Positions 36,128 to 46,751 are shown, counted from the first letter of the stretch. The stretch is 64,000 nt of DNA from Amycolatopsis palatopharyngis (GCF_003385185.1 NZ_PQHZ01000005.1:1-64000), one strand, 5' to 3'. Numbers and translations: made by a program. The notes: generated by a model not told the origin, from the letters alone.

Positions 36128-37716
36128 GAACCGTCACTCTCCCCCGTGCCGTCGGCCGGGTCGGCCGGATCGGACACTGTGGACGCTCCGGTCATCGCCG
36201 AACCGAGCTCCTGCGGGGTGACCGTGCGCGGGTCCGCCTCGGCCACGAGTCTGCCGCGCAGCATGACCCGGATGGTGTCGGACAAGCCGATCAGCTCGTC
36301 CAGGTCCGCCGAGATGAGCACCACGGCGAGGCCGTCCGCCCGTGCCGTGCGGATCTGCTCCCAGATCAGCGCCTGCGCGCCGACGTCCACACCCCGGGTC
36401 GGGTGCGAGGCGACGAGCAGCACGGGTTCTCCGGAGAGTTCCCTGCCGACCACGAGTTTCTGCTGGTTACCGCCGGAGAGCGCCCCGGCGAGCACCTCGA
36501 TGCCCGGTGTCCGCACGTCGAACTGCTCGACGATGCGGCTGGTGTCCTTGCGCGCGCCCGCGCGGTCGATCAACGGTCCTTTGGCGACAGGTCGGCGAGT
36601 CTGGTAGCCGAGCACCCGGTTGACCCACAACGGTTGGTTCAGCAGCAGTCCGTGCCGGGTGCGGTCCTCGGCGATGTAACCGATGCCCGCTTCCCGGCGG
36701 CCGAGCGTGCCCAGCTTCGTCAGGTTCCGGTCCCCTTCGTCGGTCACCAGCTCGACCGCGCCGGAGGTCGCCTTGCGCATGCCCATGATCGTCTCGACCA
36801 GTTCGGTCTGCCCGTTGCCCTCGACACCGGCGATGCCGAGGATCTCCCCGGCGTGCACGGTGAAGGAGATGTCGTCGAGCACCGCGCGTTCGCTGTCCTC
36901 GGCGGCGAGTCGCAGGTCCCGCACCCGCAGCACATCGCGATCGGTCACTGTGGACTCGCGGGTCTCCGGACTGGGGAGCTCGCTGCCGACCATCATCTCG
37001 GCGAGTTCGCGGGAACTGACCTGTTTGGGATCGGCGGTGCCGACCGTGGCGCCACGGCGGATCACGGTGACCGTGTCGGCGATCGCCCGCACCTCGTCGA
37101 GCTTGTGCGAGATGAACAGGAAGGTGAAGCCCTCCTCCTGCATGGCGCGCACGGTTTCGAACAGTGCGTCGACCTCCTGGGGAACGAGCACCGCGGTCGG
37201 CTCGTCGAGAATGATGATCCGCGCACCGCGGTAGAGCACCTTGACGATCTCGACCCGCTGCCTGTCGGCGACGCCGAGCCGTTCCACCAGCAGGTTCTGG
37301 TCGGCGCGCAGCCCGGTGCGATCCTCGAGTTCGGCGATCCGGCGCGAAGCGGCCTTGCCGATGCCGTACAGGTTCTCCGCGCCGAGCAGCACGTTCTCCC
37401 GCACGGTCAGGTTGTCGGCGAGCATGAAGTGCTGATGCACCATGCCGATCCCGGCACGGATGGCGTCCTGCGGGTTGCGCAGGCGCGCCTGTTCGCCGTT
37501 GATCGTGATGGTGCCCTCGTCCGGCTGCTGCATCCCGTAGAGGATCTTCATCAGCGTGGACTTGCCCGCACCGTTCTCGCCGCAGAGGGCGTGTACCTCC
37601 CCCGCGCGGACGGTGAGGTTGACGTCGGAGTTCGCCACGACGCCGGGGAAACGCTTGGTGATGCCGGCCAGTTCGACGACCGGTTCACCCCGCGGGACGG
37701 GGTCTGATGTGCTCAT
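36124..37716 (-). CDS. Nucleoside ABC transporter ATPase with two ABC domains
   Basis: A 530-residue ATPase with tandem ABC domains, as in NupO and RbsA. The N-terminal domain has a full Walker A (GENGAGKST, about residue 40) and Walker B (IIILDEPTAVL); its signature loop is VADRQRVEIVKVLYR, degenerate. The C-terminal domain has a degenerate Walker A (GVEGNGQTELVE) but a good signature LSGGNQQKLVVGREL and VDVGAQ. One canonical and one degenerate site are usual in this family. It lies behind bmp, from which it is separated by a strong hairpin, and is coupled to both permease genes. Confidence 0.93.
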   Translation of the reverse strand: MSTSDPVPRGEPVVELAGITKRFPGVVANSDVNLTVRAGEVHALCGENGAGKSTLMKILYGMQQPDEGTITINGEQARLRNPQDAIRAGIGMVHQHFMLADNLTVRENVLLGAENLYGIGKAASRRIAELEDRTGLRADQNLLVERLGVADRQRVEIVKVLYRGARIIILDEPTAVLVPQEVDALFETVRAMQEEGFTFLFISHKLDEVRAIADTVTVIRRGATVGTADPKQVSSRELAEMMVGSELPSPETRESTVTDRDVLRVRDLRLAAEDSERAVLDDISFTVHAGEILGIAGVEGNGQTELVETIMGMRKATSGAVELVTDEGDRNLTKLGTLGRREAGIGYIAEDRTRHGLLLNQPLWVNRVLGYQTRRPVAKGPLIDRAGARKDTSRIVEQFDVRTPGIEVLAGALSGGNQQKLVVGRELSGEPVLLVASHPTRGVDVGAQALIWEQIRTARADGLAVVLISADLDELIGLSDTIRVMLRGRLVAEADPRTVTPQELGSAMTGASTVSDPADPADGTGESDGS

Positions 37717-37739
37717 GTTCCTGCTGGGCTCCCCATGAA

Positions 37740-37791
37740 ATCACGGCGTGGGACCAGAAGAGGGTCACCCTTCTGGTCCCACGCCCGTGAT
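37740..37791. terminator. Strong intra-operon hairpin between bmp and the ATPase gene
   Basis: A 15-bp perfect stem (37746-37760 with 37770-37784, beginning GCGTGGGACCAGAAG) extends by another seven base pairs (ATCACGG/CCGTGAT) with a one-base bulge. It lies seven bases after the bmp stop. It could partially terminate or protect the upstream mRNA so the binding protein is made in excess over the transporter. Confidence 0.7.
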
Positions 37792-37797
37792 CTGCGG

Positions 37798-38946
37798 TCA
37801 GTTCTCCGGTTTGTCCGAAACCTTGATCGTGCCGTCCACGATCTGCTGCTTGTAGCCCTCGAGGACCGGCGTGATGTCGTCGATCATGCCGCCGGAGGTG
37901 GAGTAGCCGACCCCGTCCACCTCGAGGTTGAAACGCTCGGGCAGCGTCGAGAGGTCATCTTCGGCGACCGCGGCGATGTAGTCGTAGACCGCGACGTCCA
38001 CCCGCTTGATCATCGAGGTGATGATGACGTCGTTGACCGAAGCCAGCGTCTTCTGGTTGTACTGGTCGGAGTCCACACCGATGGCCTTCGCCCCGCCGGA
38101 CTTGGCCGCCTCGAAGACGCCCTTACCCGAGGCGCCTGCGGCGTGGTAGAGCACGTCAGCGCCCTTGGAGACCTGGGCGCTGGCGACCACGTTGCCCTTG
38201 CCAGGGTCCTGGAAACCGGAGATGTCCCCGGCCGGGGTGAGGTAGTCCCGTTCGATCGTGACCTTGTCCGAGACTGCCTCGGCGCCCTGCACGAAACCTG
38301 CCTCGAACTTGTGGATCAGCGGGGTGTCCACGCCACCGACGAAACCGACGTGGCAGTTCTCGCTCTTGTAGACGGCTGCGACACCGGCGAGGAAGGAACC
38401 CTCCTCCTCGGCGAACACCAGCGGGGTCACGTTCTCGGCCTCGACGGAGTTGTCGTCCACGATGGCGAACTGGGTGTCCGGGAACTTCGGTGCGACCGCC
38501 TTCAGTGCCTCGGCGTAGGCGAACCCGACCGCGACGATCGGGTTGAAGCCCTCGTTGGCCATCTGGCTCAGCCGCTGCTGCTTGGAGGCCTCGTCCTCGG
38601 TGGCGGACGCGGTGCTCTCGGTGGTGTCCGCAACGCCCATCTGTTCCACCGCACGGTCCACACCGGCCGCTGCGGCGTCGTTGAACGAGGCGTCACCCCG
38701 GCCGCCGACGTCGTAGGCGAGACCGACCTTGAGCTTGCTCGCGTCGACGTCCGCTCCCGCGGCGCTCTCACTAGCGGATTCCGCGGGCGGAGCGGGCGGG
38801 GCCTGCGCGGTCACGCACTCGCCCGCATTGCCCCCCTCGTTACCCGAGGCGTTGTCATTGTTGCCGGAGTCCTTGGCGCAACCTGCCAAGGCCAGCACAC
38901 CAGCCGCGGCGATCGCCACGATCCGGCCACCACGCATTGAACGCAC
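37798..38946 (-). CDS. BMP-family nucleoside-binding lipoprotein
   Basis: A 382-residue exported lipoprotein. The lipobox is LALAGC at about residues 18-23, followed by an Asn/Gly-rich linker and then the BMP/PnrA-like domain (KVGLAYDVGGRGDASFND ... GFAYAEALKAVAPKFPDTQFAIVDD ... GVDTPLIHKFEAGF). This family binds purine or pyrimidine nucleosides and delivers them to the two-permease, double-ATPase importer encoded next. A GTG at 38946 has a purine-rich GAGGGAG site upstream; an in-frame ATG lies nine bases later. Confidence 0.92.
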   Translation of the reverse strand: MRSMRGGRIVAIAAAGVLALAGCAKDSGNNDNASGNEGGNAGECVTAQAPPAPPAESASESAAGADVDASKLKVGLAYDVGGRGDASFNDAAAAGVDRAVEQMGVADTTESTASATEDEASKQQRLSQMANEGFNPIVAVGFAYAEALKAVAPKFPDTQFAIVDDNSVEAENVTPLVFAEEEGSFLAGVAAVYKSENCHVGFVGGVDTPLIHKFEAGFVQGAEAVSDKVTIERDYLTPAGDISGFQDPGKGNVVASAQVSKGADVLYHAAGASGKGVFEAAKSGGAKAIGVDSDQYNQKTLASVNDVIITSMIKRVDVAVYDYIAAVAEDDLSTLPERFNLEVDGVGYSTSGGMIDDITPVLEGYKQQIVDGTIKVSDKPEN

Positions 38947-39396
38947 GGTGTATCTCCCTCCCCGCTGTTCCAGCGGACAAACCGAGAACGGCCCGGACTC
39001 TGCGATGCCGGGCCGACTGGCGAACGGTACCGGTCAGTGAGAAGGCCGCCAACGGCGAATACACCCTACGTAATCTAAATGTTCACTCAGCCCCGCGCAT
39101 GGCGACGACTCGATCACGTTACGTGTTCAACGCCATCGGGGGCGGATTCCCCTGATTCCCGTACAACCGTCCTCAGGGAGACGTGTACCACACGTCCTGT
39201 GTCTGGTCCATCACACAGAACAACCCGAGGTTGGGCGGGTGTGAAGGGGCGGGTCTAGCATCCCTTGCATCCACGCTCGATGACCATGACCCCGGCACCG
39301 TCGCCGAACCGTCCCAGGTGGACGCGCCTCACGATGGCAACCGGAGTTCTGATCAAGCGGGCTCAGTCCAGCCACGACGTTGGAGGCCTTTCACCG
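38947..39396. other. Divergent regulatory region between bmp operon and sdhCDAB
   Basis: No gene is supported. Two hairpins lie near the sdh side: GACGTGT-N3-ACACGTC (39180-39196) and CTGTGT-N10-ACACAG (39197-39218), directly adjoining. TAGCAT at 39256-39261 is a plausible sdh -10, which would give a long leader of about 130 bases. An AT-rich patch near 39068-39090 probably holds the bmp promoter. Confidence 0.45.
39180..39218. promoter_or_regulatory. Tandem inverted repeats upstream of sdhC
   Basis: A 17-bp dyad (GACGTGT, 3-base centre, ACACGTC) is followed without a gap by CTGTGT-N10-ACACAG. They sit some 40-75 bases before the putative sdh -10, in an activator or repressor position. Confidence 0.5.
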
Positions 39397-39843
39397 ATGT
39401 CCACCACGGCTAGCACCGCCGCAGCGGCGGAGGCGAGCGATCGGGCGGGTGCCTCGCGCCGGAACGGAACGTTCTACCGCGGCGACCCCGGAATGTGGTC
39501 CTGGGTGCTGCACCGCATCACCGGCGTGCTCACGTTCTTCTTCCTGTTCGTTCACGTGCTCGACACAGCACTCGTCCGGGTGTCCCCGAACGTCTACGAC
39601 GAGGTCATCGAGACCTACAAGTCGCCACTGGTCAACCTCCTCGAGGTCGGCCTCGTCGGCGCGGTCCTGTTCCACGCGCTCAATGGCATTCGCGTGATGC
39701 TGATCGACTTCTGGGAGCCGGGCCCGCGTTACCAGCGGCCCATGCTGTGGACGATCATCGGCATCTGGATCCTGGTGATGGTCCCGGGCACTTACTACAT
39801 GCTCGAGCGGACCGTCTCCGACCTGCTCGGAGGGGCGAACTGA
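39397..39843 (+). CDS. sdhC: Succinate dehydrogenase cytochrome b subunit
   Basis: A 148-residue membrane anchor with three predicted helices. WSWVLHRITGVLTFFFLFVHVLD carries the conserved HR..G motif and His residues likely to bind heme b or quinone; a second HALNGIRVM follows helix 2. ATG 39397 has GGAGG ten bases upstream; in-frame upstream ATGs add a long tail unlike the family. The stop overlaps the sdhD start (TGATG). It matches Rv3316. Confidence 0.92.
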   Translation: MSTTASTAAAAEASDRAGASRRNGTFYRGDPGMWSWVLHRITGVLTFFFLFVHVLDTALVRVSPNVYDEVIETYKSPLVNLLEVGLVGAVLFHALNGIRVMLIDFWEPGPRYQRPMLWTIIGIWILVMVPGTYYMLERTVSDLLGGAN

Positions 39844-40262
39844 TGACCAACGAATCCCTCACCCTGGACAAGCCCCGCTCGCCACGCAGGCCGGCCGCCC
39901 GCCGCAGCAACTTCGAGCTGTACAGCTGGCTGTTCATGCGCCTGTCCGGCCTCGCGCTGGTGGTCCTCGTGCTCGGCCACCTGTTCATCATGAACATCCT
40001 TGACGGCGGCGTGCACCGGATCAACTTCGCCTTCGTCGCGGGCCGCTGGTCCTCCCCGTTCTGGCAGTTCTGGGACCTGTCGATGCTCTGGCTCGCCCAG
40101 CTGCACGGCGGTAACGGCCTGCGCACGATCATCGACGACTACGCCCGCAGGGACAGCACCCGCTTCTGGCTGAAGATGGTGCTCTACGTCTCGATGTTCG
40201 TCATTCTCGTCGTCGGCACGCTGGTGATCTTCACCTTCGACCCCGACATCGCGGCCAGCTGA
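39843..40262 (+). CDS. sdhD: Succinate dehydrogenase membrane anchor subunit
   Basis: A 139-residue anchor with three helices. FMRLSGLALVVLVLGHLFIM gives the R-S-G and heme/quinone-side His, and LHGGNGLRTIIDDYARR the second conserved loop. Its ATG overlaps the sdhC stop. It corresponds to Rv3317. Confidence 0.92.
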   Translation: MTNESLTLDKPRSPRRPAARRSNFELYSWLFMRLSGLALVVLVLGHLFIMNILDGGVHRINFAFVAGRWSSPFWQFWDLSMLWLAQLHGGNGLRTIIDDYARRDSTRFWLKMVLYVSMFVILVVGTLVIFTFDPDIAAS

Positions 40263-40285
40263 CCCCCACCAGGAGAGTTCTTCTC

Positions 40286-42076
<1,791 letters not shown>

Positions 42077-42113
42077 TGCCTTCCGAAGTACTACCTCCCG
42101 CTGAGGAAGTGAA

Positions 42114-42908
42114 ATGACTGCTATCGCCGAGCCCACCACCGGCTCCCACGACACCTCGGAGATCCCCGCGCCGGAGGGCTCCGTCACCATCACGGTGAAG
42201 ATTCTGCGGTTCAACCCGGAGCTGGACTCCGAGCCGCACTGGGAGTCCTACGACGTCCCGGCGCTGCCCACCGACCGGGTGCTCAACCTGCTCACCAACA
42301 TCAAGAGCTATGTGGACGGCACGCTGTCGTTCCGCCGGTCCTGCGCCCACGGCATCTGCGGCTCCGACGCCATGCAGATCAATGGGATCAACCGGCTGGC
42401 CTGCAAGGTGCTGGTGAAGGACCTGCTTGGGAAGAAGGACACCGCAGGCAAACCCTCTGTTGTCACCGTGGCGCCGATCAAGGGCCTGCAGACGATGAAG
42501 GATCTCTATGTCGACATGGAGCCCTTCTTCGAGGCCTTCAAGGCGGTCAAGCCTTACCTGATCGCCTACGGCAACGAGCCGACCCGTGAGCGGATCCAGT
42601 CGCAGGCGGACCGGGAGCGCTTCGACGACACCACCAAGTGCATCCTCTGTGCCTGCTGCACCTCGGCCTGCCCGGTGTACTGGAGCGACGGCTCGTTCTT
42701 CGGACCGGCGTCGATCGTCAACGCCCACCGGTTCATCTTCGACTCGCGCGACGAGGGTTCCGAGGAGCGGCTGGACATCCTCAACGACACCGAGGGCGTG
42801 TGGCGCTGCCGCACGACGTTCAACTGCACCGACGCCTGCCCCCGTGGCATCCAGATCACCAAGGCGATCCAGGAAGTGAAGCGCGCGCTGCTGTTCCGCC
42901 GCGTCTGA
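42114..42908 (+). CDS. sdhB: Succinate dehydrogenase iron-sulfur subunit
   Basis: A 264-residue subunit carrying three Fe-S clusters. The [2Fe-2S] cysteines are in RSCAHGICGSDAM and LACKVL, the [4Fe-4S] in CILCACCTSACP and the [3Fe-4S]/[4Fe-4S] C-terminal set in CRTTFNCTDACPRG. AGGAAG lies four bases before the ATG. It follows sdhA by 37 bases and is closed by a clear terminator. Confidence 0.97.
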   Translation: MTAIAEPTTGSHDTSEIPAPEGSVTITVKILRFNPELDSEPHWESYDVPALPTDRVLNLLTNIKSYVDGTLSFRRSCAHGICGSDAMQINGINRLACKVLVKDLLGKKDTAGKPSVVTVAPIKGLQTMKDLYVDMEPFFEAFKAVKPYLIAYGNEPTRERIQSQADRERFDDTTKCILCACCTSACPVYWSDGSFFGPASIVNAHRFIFDSRDEGSEERLDILNDTEGVWRCRTTFNCTDACPRGIQITKAIQEVKRALLFRRV

Positions 42909-42922
42909 GCTGTCACGCCGTC

Positions 42923-42963
42923 AGGGCCATCTCGCGTTCATCGGACGCGGGGTGGCCCTTTTG
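42923..42963 (+). terminator. Rho-independent terminator of sdhCDAB
   Basis: AGGGCCA (42923-42929) pairs with TGGCCCT (42953-42959) with an internal CGCG/CGCG segment, and is followed by TTTT. It begins 15 bases after the sdhB stop. Confidence 0.75.
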
Positions 42964-43085
42964 GCGTTCGGACCAGAATTTCGTCGAAAAATTCGGGAGG
43001 CGGTGTCGGATCAGGGCGGAGTCGTTCGTAGAAGGGGTGAGAGGCCGCCCACGAGGGGCGGCGGCGACCCGGAGGAGCTCAGATC

Positions 43086-43703
43086 ATGAAGCTGACGACC
43101 ATCACGCACGTCACTGTGGACGGAGTGATGCAGGGACTCGGCGGGCCGGAGGAGGACCGCGGCGACGGATTCGAGCGCGGCGGATGGGCCCTGCCGCTGT
43201 TCGAGAACGAGGCCGAGACGTGGCTCGGCCAGGTCTTCCAGCGCGCCGACGCGTTCCTGTTCGGCCGCCGGACCTACGAGATCTTCGCCGACTCCTGGGG
43301 AACCGGCTCCTGGGGGACGGATCAGGGCGACAACCCGATCTCGGTGGCGTTGAACAAGCGGCCCAAGTACGTGGCATCGACCAAACTCGCCGATCCGCAG
43401 TGGGCGGACACGACTGTCCTCGCCGGAGACGTCGCGGCCGCCATCGGGGAGCTGAAGGCCAAGCCCGGCGGCGAGCTGCAGGTGCACGGCAGCGGCGACC
43501 TGGTTCGCTGGCTCGTCCGCAACAATCTGGTCGACGAGATCACCTTGGTCACCTATCCCCTGATCGTCGGCCAGGGCACGCGGCTGTTCCCTGCCAACGG
43601 CCCGGACACGGCACTCGAGCTGGTCGACTCGCGAGCCATCCCCAACGGGGTGACGATCCAGATCTACCGGCCCGGCGGGCGCCCGCGGTATGCCACAGCC
43701 TGA
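43086..43703 (+). CDS. Dihydrofolate reductase / RibD C-terminal family protein
   Basis: A 205-residue oxidoreductase-like protein with the RibD_C/DHFR fold: ITHVTVDGVMQG at the N-terminus, FLFGRRTYEIF (NADPH-site glycines), VHGSGDLVRWLV and LVTYPLIVGQGTRLF. The substrate is unknown; proteins of this subgroup often accompany ECF42 sigma factors. GGAG lies eight to nine bases before the ATG. It precedes the DGPF gene by about 50 bases, probably in one operon with the sigma factor. Confidence 0.88.
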   Translation: MKLTTITHVTVDGVMQGLGGPEEDRGDGFERGGWALPLFENEAETWLGQVFQRADAFLFGRRTYEIFADSWGTGSWGTDQGDNPISVALNKRPKYVASTKLADPQWADTTVLAGDVAAAIGELKAKPGGELQVHGSGDLVRWLVRNNLVDEITLVTYPLIVGQGTRLFPANGPDTALELVDSRAIPNGVTIQIYRPGGRPRYATA

Positions 43704-43754
43704 AGCCCCTGACCACCGAACCACGCTGACTTGAAGCAAAGGAGAGGACCCGAG

Positions 43755-44078
43755 ATGCAGTACCTGATTTCCGTCATCGATGACAAGACCAATCCCGGCA
43801 GCACGGACAGGCGGCCCGCCATCAGCGCGTTCAACGAACGGCTGATCGCCGACGGCCACTGGGTTTTCGCCGGCGGACTCGCGGACACCGACGCTGCCAC
43901 GGTCGTCGACAACCGTGGCGAGCAGGCGGTGTTCAGCGACGGACCTTTCGTGGAGTCGAAGGAGTACCTCGCCGGCGTCTGGGTGTGGGAGGCCCCCGAT
44001 CTGGATGTGGCGCTCAAGCTCGCCGCCGAGGCGTCGAAGGTCTGCGACCGGAAGATCGAGGTGCGGCCGTTCCAGTGA
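43755..44078 (+). CDS. DGPF/YCII-related protein
   Basis: A 107-residue protein of the YCII/DGPF family. The name-giving motif appears as FSDGPFVESKEYLAG at residues about 59-73, where the fold has a conserved acid and aromatic pocket. Catalytic activity is unproven. AGGAGAGGA lies upstream of the ATG. Its last bases overlap the sigma-factor GTG (GTGA), and these two families are well known to co-occur. Confidence 0.9.
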   Translation: MQYLISVIDDKTNPGSTDRRPAISAFNERLIADGHWVFAGGLADTDAATVVDNRGEQAVFSDGPFVESKEYLAGVWVWEAPDLDVALKLAAEASKVCDRKIEVRPFQ

Positions 44079-45304
44079 ACGACGTCGAGAAGGCGATCAC
44101 CCGGGCCCACCAGGAGGAGTGGGCACGGGTGGTCGCCTACCTGGCCAGACGGTTCGGTGACCTCGACATCGCCGAGGAGGCGGCCGCCGAGGCGTTCGCG
44201 ACCGCCGTCGAGCGGTGGCCCACCGACGGCGTACCCCCCAATCCCGGCGCCTGGCTGACCACCACCGCCAACCGCAAGGCCATCGATCGGATCCGGCGGG
44301 AGAACAAGCGCGACGACAAGCAGAAGGAGGCTCGGACCTTGTGGGACGATCCGACTGTGCCGTCCGAGCCGCTCGGCGCCCTTGACGACGAGCGGCTCCG
44401 GCTGATCTTCACCTGCTGTCATCCCGCGCTCGCGATGCAAACCCGGGTGGCGCTGACGCTGCGCCTGGTCGGCGGCCTGACCGTGCCCGAGATCGCCCGC
44501 GCCTTCCTGGCGCAGGAGAACACCACGGGACAGCGGATAACCCGCGCGAAGGCCAAGATCAAGGCGGCTCGCATCCCCTATCGGGTACCCGCGGCGGAGG
44601 ATCTTCCGGCACGCGTCGCCGGCGTACTCGCCGTCCTGTATCTCGTCTTCAACGAGGGCTATCTGGCGACCGGCCCCGACACCGATCCCGTACGTCACGA
44701 CCTGACCACCGAGGCGATCCGGCTCACCCGCCTGATCCGTGCCCTCATGCCGGACGACGGTGAGGTGGCCGGGCTACTGGCGCTGATGCTGCTCACCGAG
44801 GCCCGCCGCTGCGCCAGGGTCTCGGGCGGCGAACTGGTCACCCTCGACGAGCAGGACCGTGGAGCCTGGGACGCGGCGCTGATCGCCGAGGGCCATCGGC
44901 TGGTGCGCGAGCGCCTGGCCACCGGTGTGGCCCCGGGCCGCTACCAGATCCTCGCGGCGATCAACGCCGTGCACACCTCCGCCCGCGACATACGGGACAC
45001 CGACTGGTCGCAGGTCGTCGCCCTCTACGACCAGCTCGTCCGCCTCGACCCCTCGCCGATCATCGCCCTCAACCGGGCCATCGCGGTCGCCGAGCTCGAC
45101 GGCCCGGAGGTGGCGCTGGCGGCCGTCGACCGTCTTGCGGACCAACTGGCCGGATATCACGCCTACCATGCGAGCCGCGCCGACCTGCTGCGCAGACTGG
45201 GCCGCGGCCAGGATTCGCGCGCGGCATACGACAGAGCGATCGAACTGGCGGGCAACACCGCCGAGATCGCCTACCTGACCCGCCGCCGCGACCAGCTGCG
45301 ATAG
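44075..45304 (+). CDS. ECF42-type RNA polymerase sigma factor
   Basis: A 409-residue sigma factor. Residues 5-75 are region 2 (EEWARVVAYLARRFGDLDIAEE ... NPGAWLTTTANRKAIDRIR), and residues about 110-170 region 4 (TLRLVGGLTVPEIARAFLAQENT). The remaining 230 residues are a tetratricopeptide-like helical extension (YNQ-like VALYDQLVRLDPSPIIALNRAIAVAELDGPEVAL), diagnostic of the ECF42 group. These lack classical anti-sigma factors and the extension is thought to control them. Coupling to a DGPF gene is the group hallmark. Targets here are probably the RibD_C and DGPF genes, inferred from context. Confidence 0.92.
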   Translation: MNDVEKAITRAHQEEWARVVAYLARRFGDLDIAEEAAAEAFATAVERWPTDGVPPNPGAWLTTTANRKAIDRIRRENKRDDKQKEARTLWDDPTVPSEPLGALDDERLRLIFTCCHPALAMQTRVALTLRLVGGLTVPEIARAFLAQENTTGQRITRAKAKIKAARIPYRVPAAEDLPARVAGVLAVLYLVFNEGYLATGPDTDPVRHDLTTEAIRLTRLIRALMPDDGEVAGLLALMLLTEARRCARVSGGELVTLDEQDRGAWDAALIAEGHRLVRERLATGVAPGRYQILAAINAVHTSARDIRDTDWSQVVALYDQLVRLDPSPIIALNRAIAVAELDGPEVALAAVDRLADQLAGYHAYHASRADLLRRLGRGQDSRAAYDRAIELAGNTAEIAYLTRRRDQLR

Positions 45305-45305
45305 C

Positions 45306-45494
45306 TCAAACGAGGTGCGCGGTGAAGGCGCGCCACGCGGCGGTGGGGAACTGGAGCGTGCCGCCGTCGCGGTCCTTGGTGTCGCGGACGGCGGTGACGC
45401 GGGGCAGCGGCGCGACCTCGACGCACTCGCCTTCGGTTCCGCTGTAGCTGGACGTGCGCCATGCGGCGTCCCGCACCCCTTCGGAACGCTCCAT
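45306..45494 (-). CDS. DUF397 domain protein
   Basis: A 62-residue cytoplasmic protein with the family signature WRTSSYSGTEGECVEVAPL and RDTKDRDGGTLQFP, ending WRAFTAHL. It lies six bases behind an XRE-type regulator, the usual arrangement in actinomycetes, where these small proteins probably interact with or counter the regulator. Precise function is unknown. It converges with the sigma-factor gene with a one-base gap. Confidence 0.92.
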   Translation of the reverse strand: MERSEGVRDAAWRTSSYSGTEGECVEVAPLPRVTAVRDTKDRDGGTLQFPTAAWRAFTAHLV

Positions 45495-45500
45495 CGCGTT

Positions 45501-46349
45501 TCACCCTTCGCTGTATCCATCAGCCACTGAAGCGACGAACTCCAGTGATTCACCCGATCCGAGGGCCGTACTGAGCAGGGTATCTGTCGTTTGGTGAAAC
45601 GCACGAACCTCGTCCGGGTCGTCCACGAACAGCGACGACCGCTTGTGTTCGAGGTAGACGATCGAGCGAGCCTTGGCGAAATCCATCACGACGAACGTGC
45701 CGTCCACGCCCGCGTGCTCACCTCGCGCAAAGGGGATCACGCGCACATCGATGTTCGGCCTGCGCGCCGAATTCACAACATGCCTCAACTGCTCCGCCAT
45801 GAGCTGACCGCCACCGACAGGCCTCCGCAGGACTGCCTCGTCGAGAATCACCAGGTACTGGGGAGGGCTGGGCTTTGTGAGCACCGACTGACGGCCAAGT
45901 CGCGCAGCCACCCGCGTCTCCACCTCGGGTGCGGCGACCCCGCTGGTCGACATCACTTCACGGATGTAGTCAGCGGTCTGCAGCAGCCCTGGAACGCGCA
46001 ACATCGACACGTGGACGATGGCCGTCGCCTCCGACTCGAAGCTGATCAGCGCTGGCAGATGTTTCGGCAGCGGCCGGTCCCCCGTCTCCCACCAGCCTGG
46101 AAGGTTCGCCTCTCGGGACAGTTGCAGCAGGCGCTCGCGTTCGACGCCGGTCACGCCGTAGACCACCAGCAGCGCCGAGACGTCCTCCGGCTCGACGGCC
46201 TTGCCGCCGTTCTCCAGGCGGTTCAGTGTGGACGCGGACATGCCCACGCGTTTGGCCGCCTCCCGGGTGCTCAGGCCTGCCTTGTCGCGCAGGTCTCGCA
46301 GTTCGGTCGCGATGCTGCGAATGCGCGCGGTGCCGTGTCTGGTCGGCAT
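45501..46349 (-). CDS. XRE-family regulator with DUF5753 domain
   Basis: A 282-residue protein. Residues about 10-65 are an XRE helix-turn-helix (ELRDLRDKAGLSTREAAKRVG then SASTLNRLENG), followed from residue 80 by the DUF5753 region (LPALISFESEATAIVHVSMLRVPGLLQTADYIRE ... GEHAGVDGTFVVMDF). In Streptomyces such pairs (BldB/AbaA-like neighbours) affect development. ATG 46349 has GGGGAG five bases upstream; an earlier ATG at 46379 adds ten residues. It leads the operon with the DUF397 gene. Confidence 0.9.
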   Translation of the reverse strand: MPTRHGTARIRSIATELRDLRDKAGLSTREAAKRVGMSASTLNRLENGGKAVEPEDVSALLVVYGVTGVERERLLQLSREANLPGWWETGDRPLPKHLPALISFESEATAIVHVSMLRVPGLLQTADYIREVMSTSGVAAPEVETRVAARLGRQSVLTKPSPPQYLVILDEAVLRRPVGGGQLMAEQLRHVVNSARRPNIDVRVIPFARGEHAGVDGTFVVMDFAKARSIVYLEHKRSSLFVDDPDEVRAFHQTTDTLLSTALGSGESLEFVASVADGYSEG

Positions 46350-46469
46350 CTGGCTCCCCTCTCCCGTGCTCGTCTCCATCCCATCGCTCGCTCGGCACGG
46401 GCGCGATCACACGATCGGACCCGCTGTTTCAACTACTGGGACAGTCCGCCGTAGTGCAACGCTGTCTCC

Positions 46470-46751
46470 ATGACTCCCGAGTTGCCCCGGACGCGAGACG
46501 AGCTGCGTGCCCTGCTGAGGTCGTGGGCGCTCGCCAATCCACCCCGGCGGTTCGCGCTGTACGAATCCACAGAGGACGATGCGGGTTTTGACGGTCAGGT
46601 TTTCGCCTGGGGACTGGGGTTCGAGGACCACTTGGTGGTTCGGTCCATGGACGAAACCGTGCACGGGCGTTTCACGTCCGAGGAGAGCATGCTGCGCGTC
46701 CTCGGCCAGCGGTGCGACGTAGGCCTGCTCTGGGTCGACATCGAGCGATGA
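46470..46751 (+). CDS. Conserved small hypothetical protein
   Basis: A 93-residue protein with strong GC third-position bias, so probably real. It reads MTPELPRTRDELRALLRSW, then RRFALYESTEDD, ending LLWVDIER; one alpha-helix and a beta-rich remainder are predicted. No family recognised. It overlaps 157 bp with the 3' end of the opposite HNH gene and diverges from the XRE gene. AACGCT lies six bases before the ATG, a weak leaderless-type hexamer. Confidence 0.65.
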   Translation: MTPELPRTRDELRALLRSWALANPPRRFALYESTEDDAGFDGQVFAWGLGFEDHLVVRSMDETVHGRFTSEESMLRVLGQRCDVGLLWVDIER

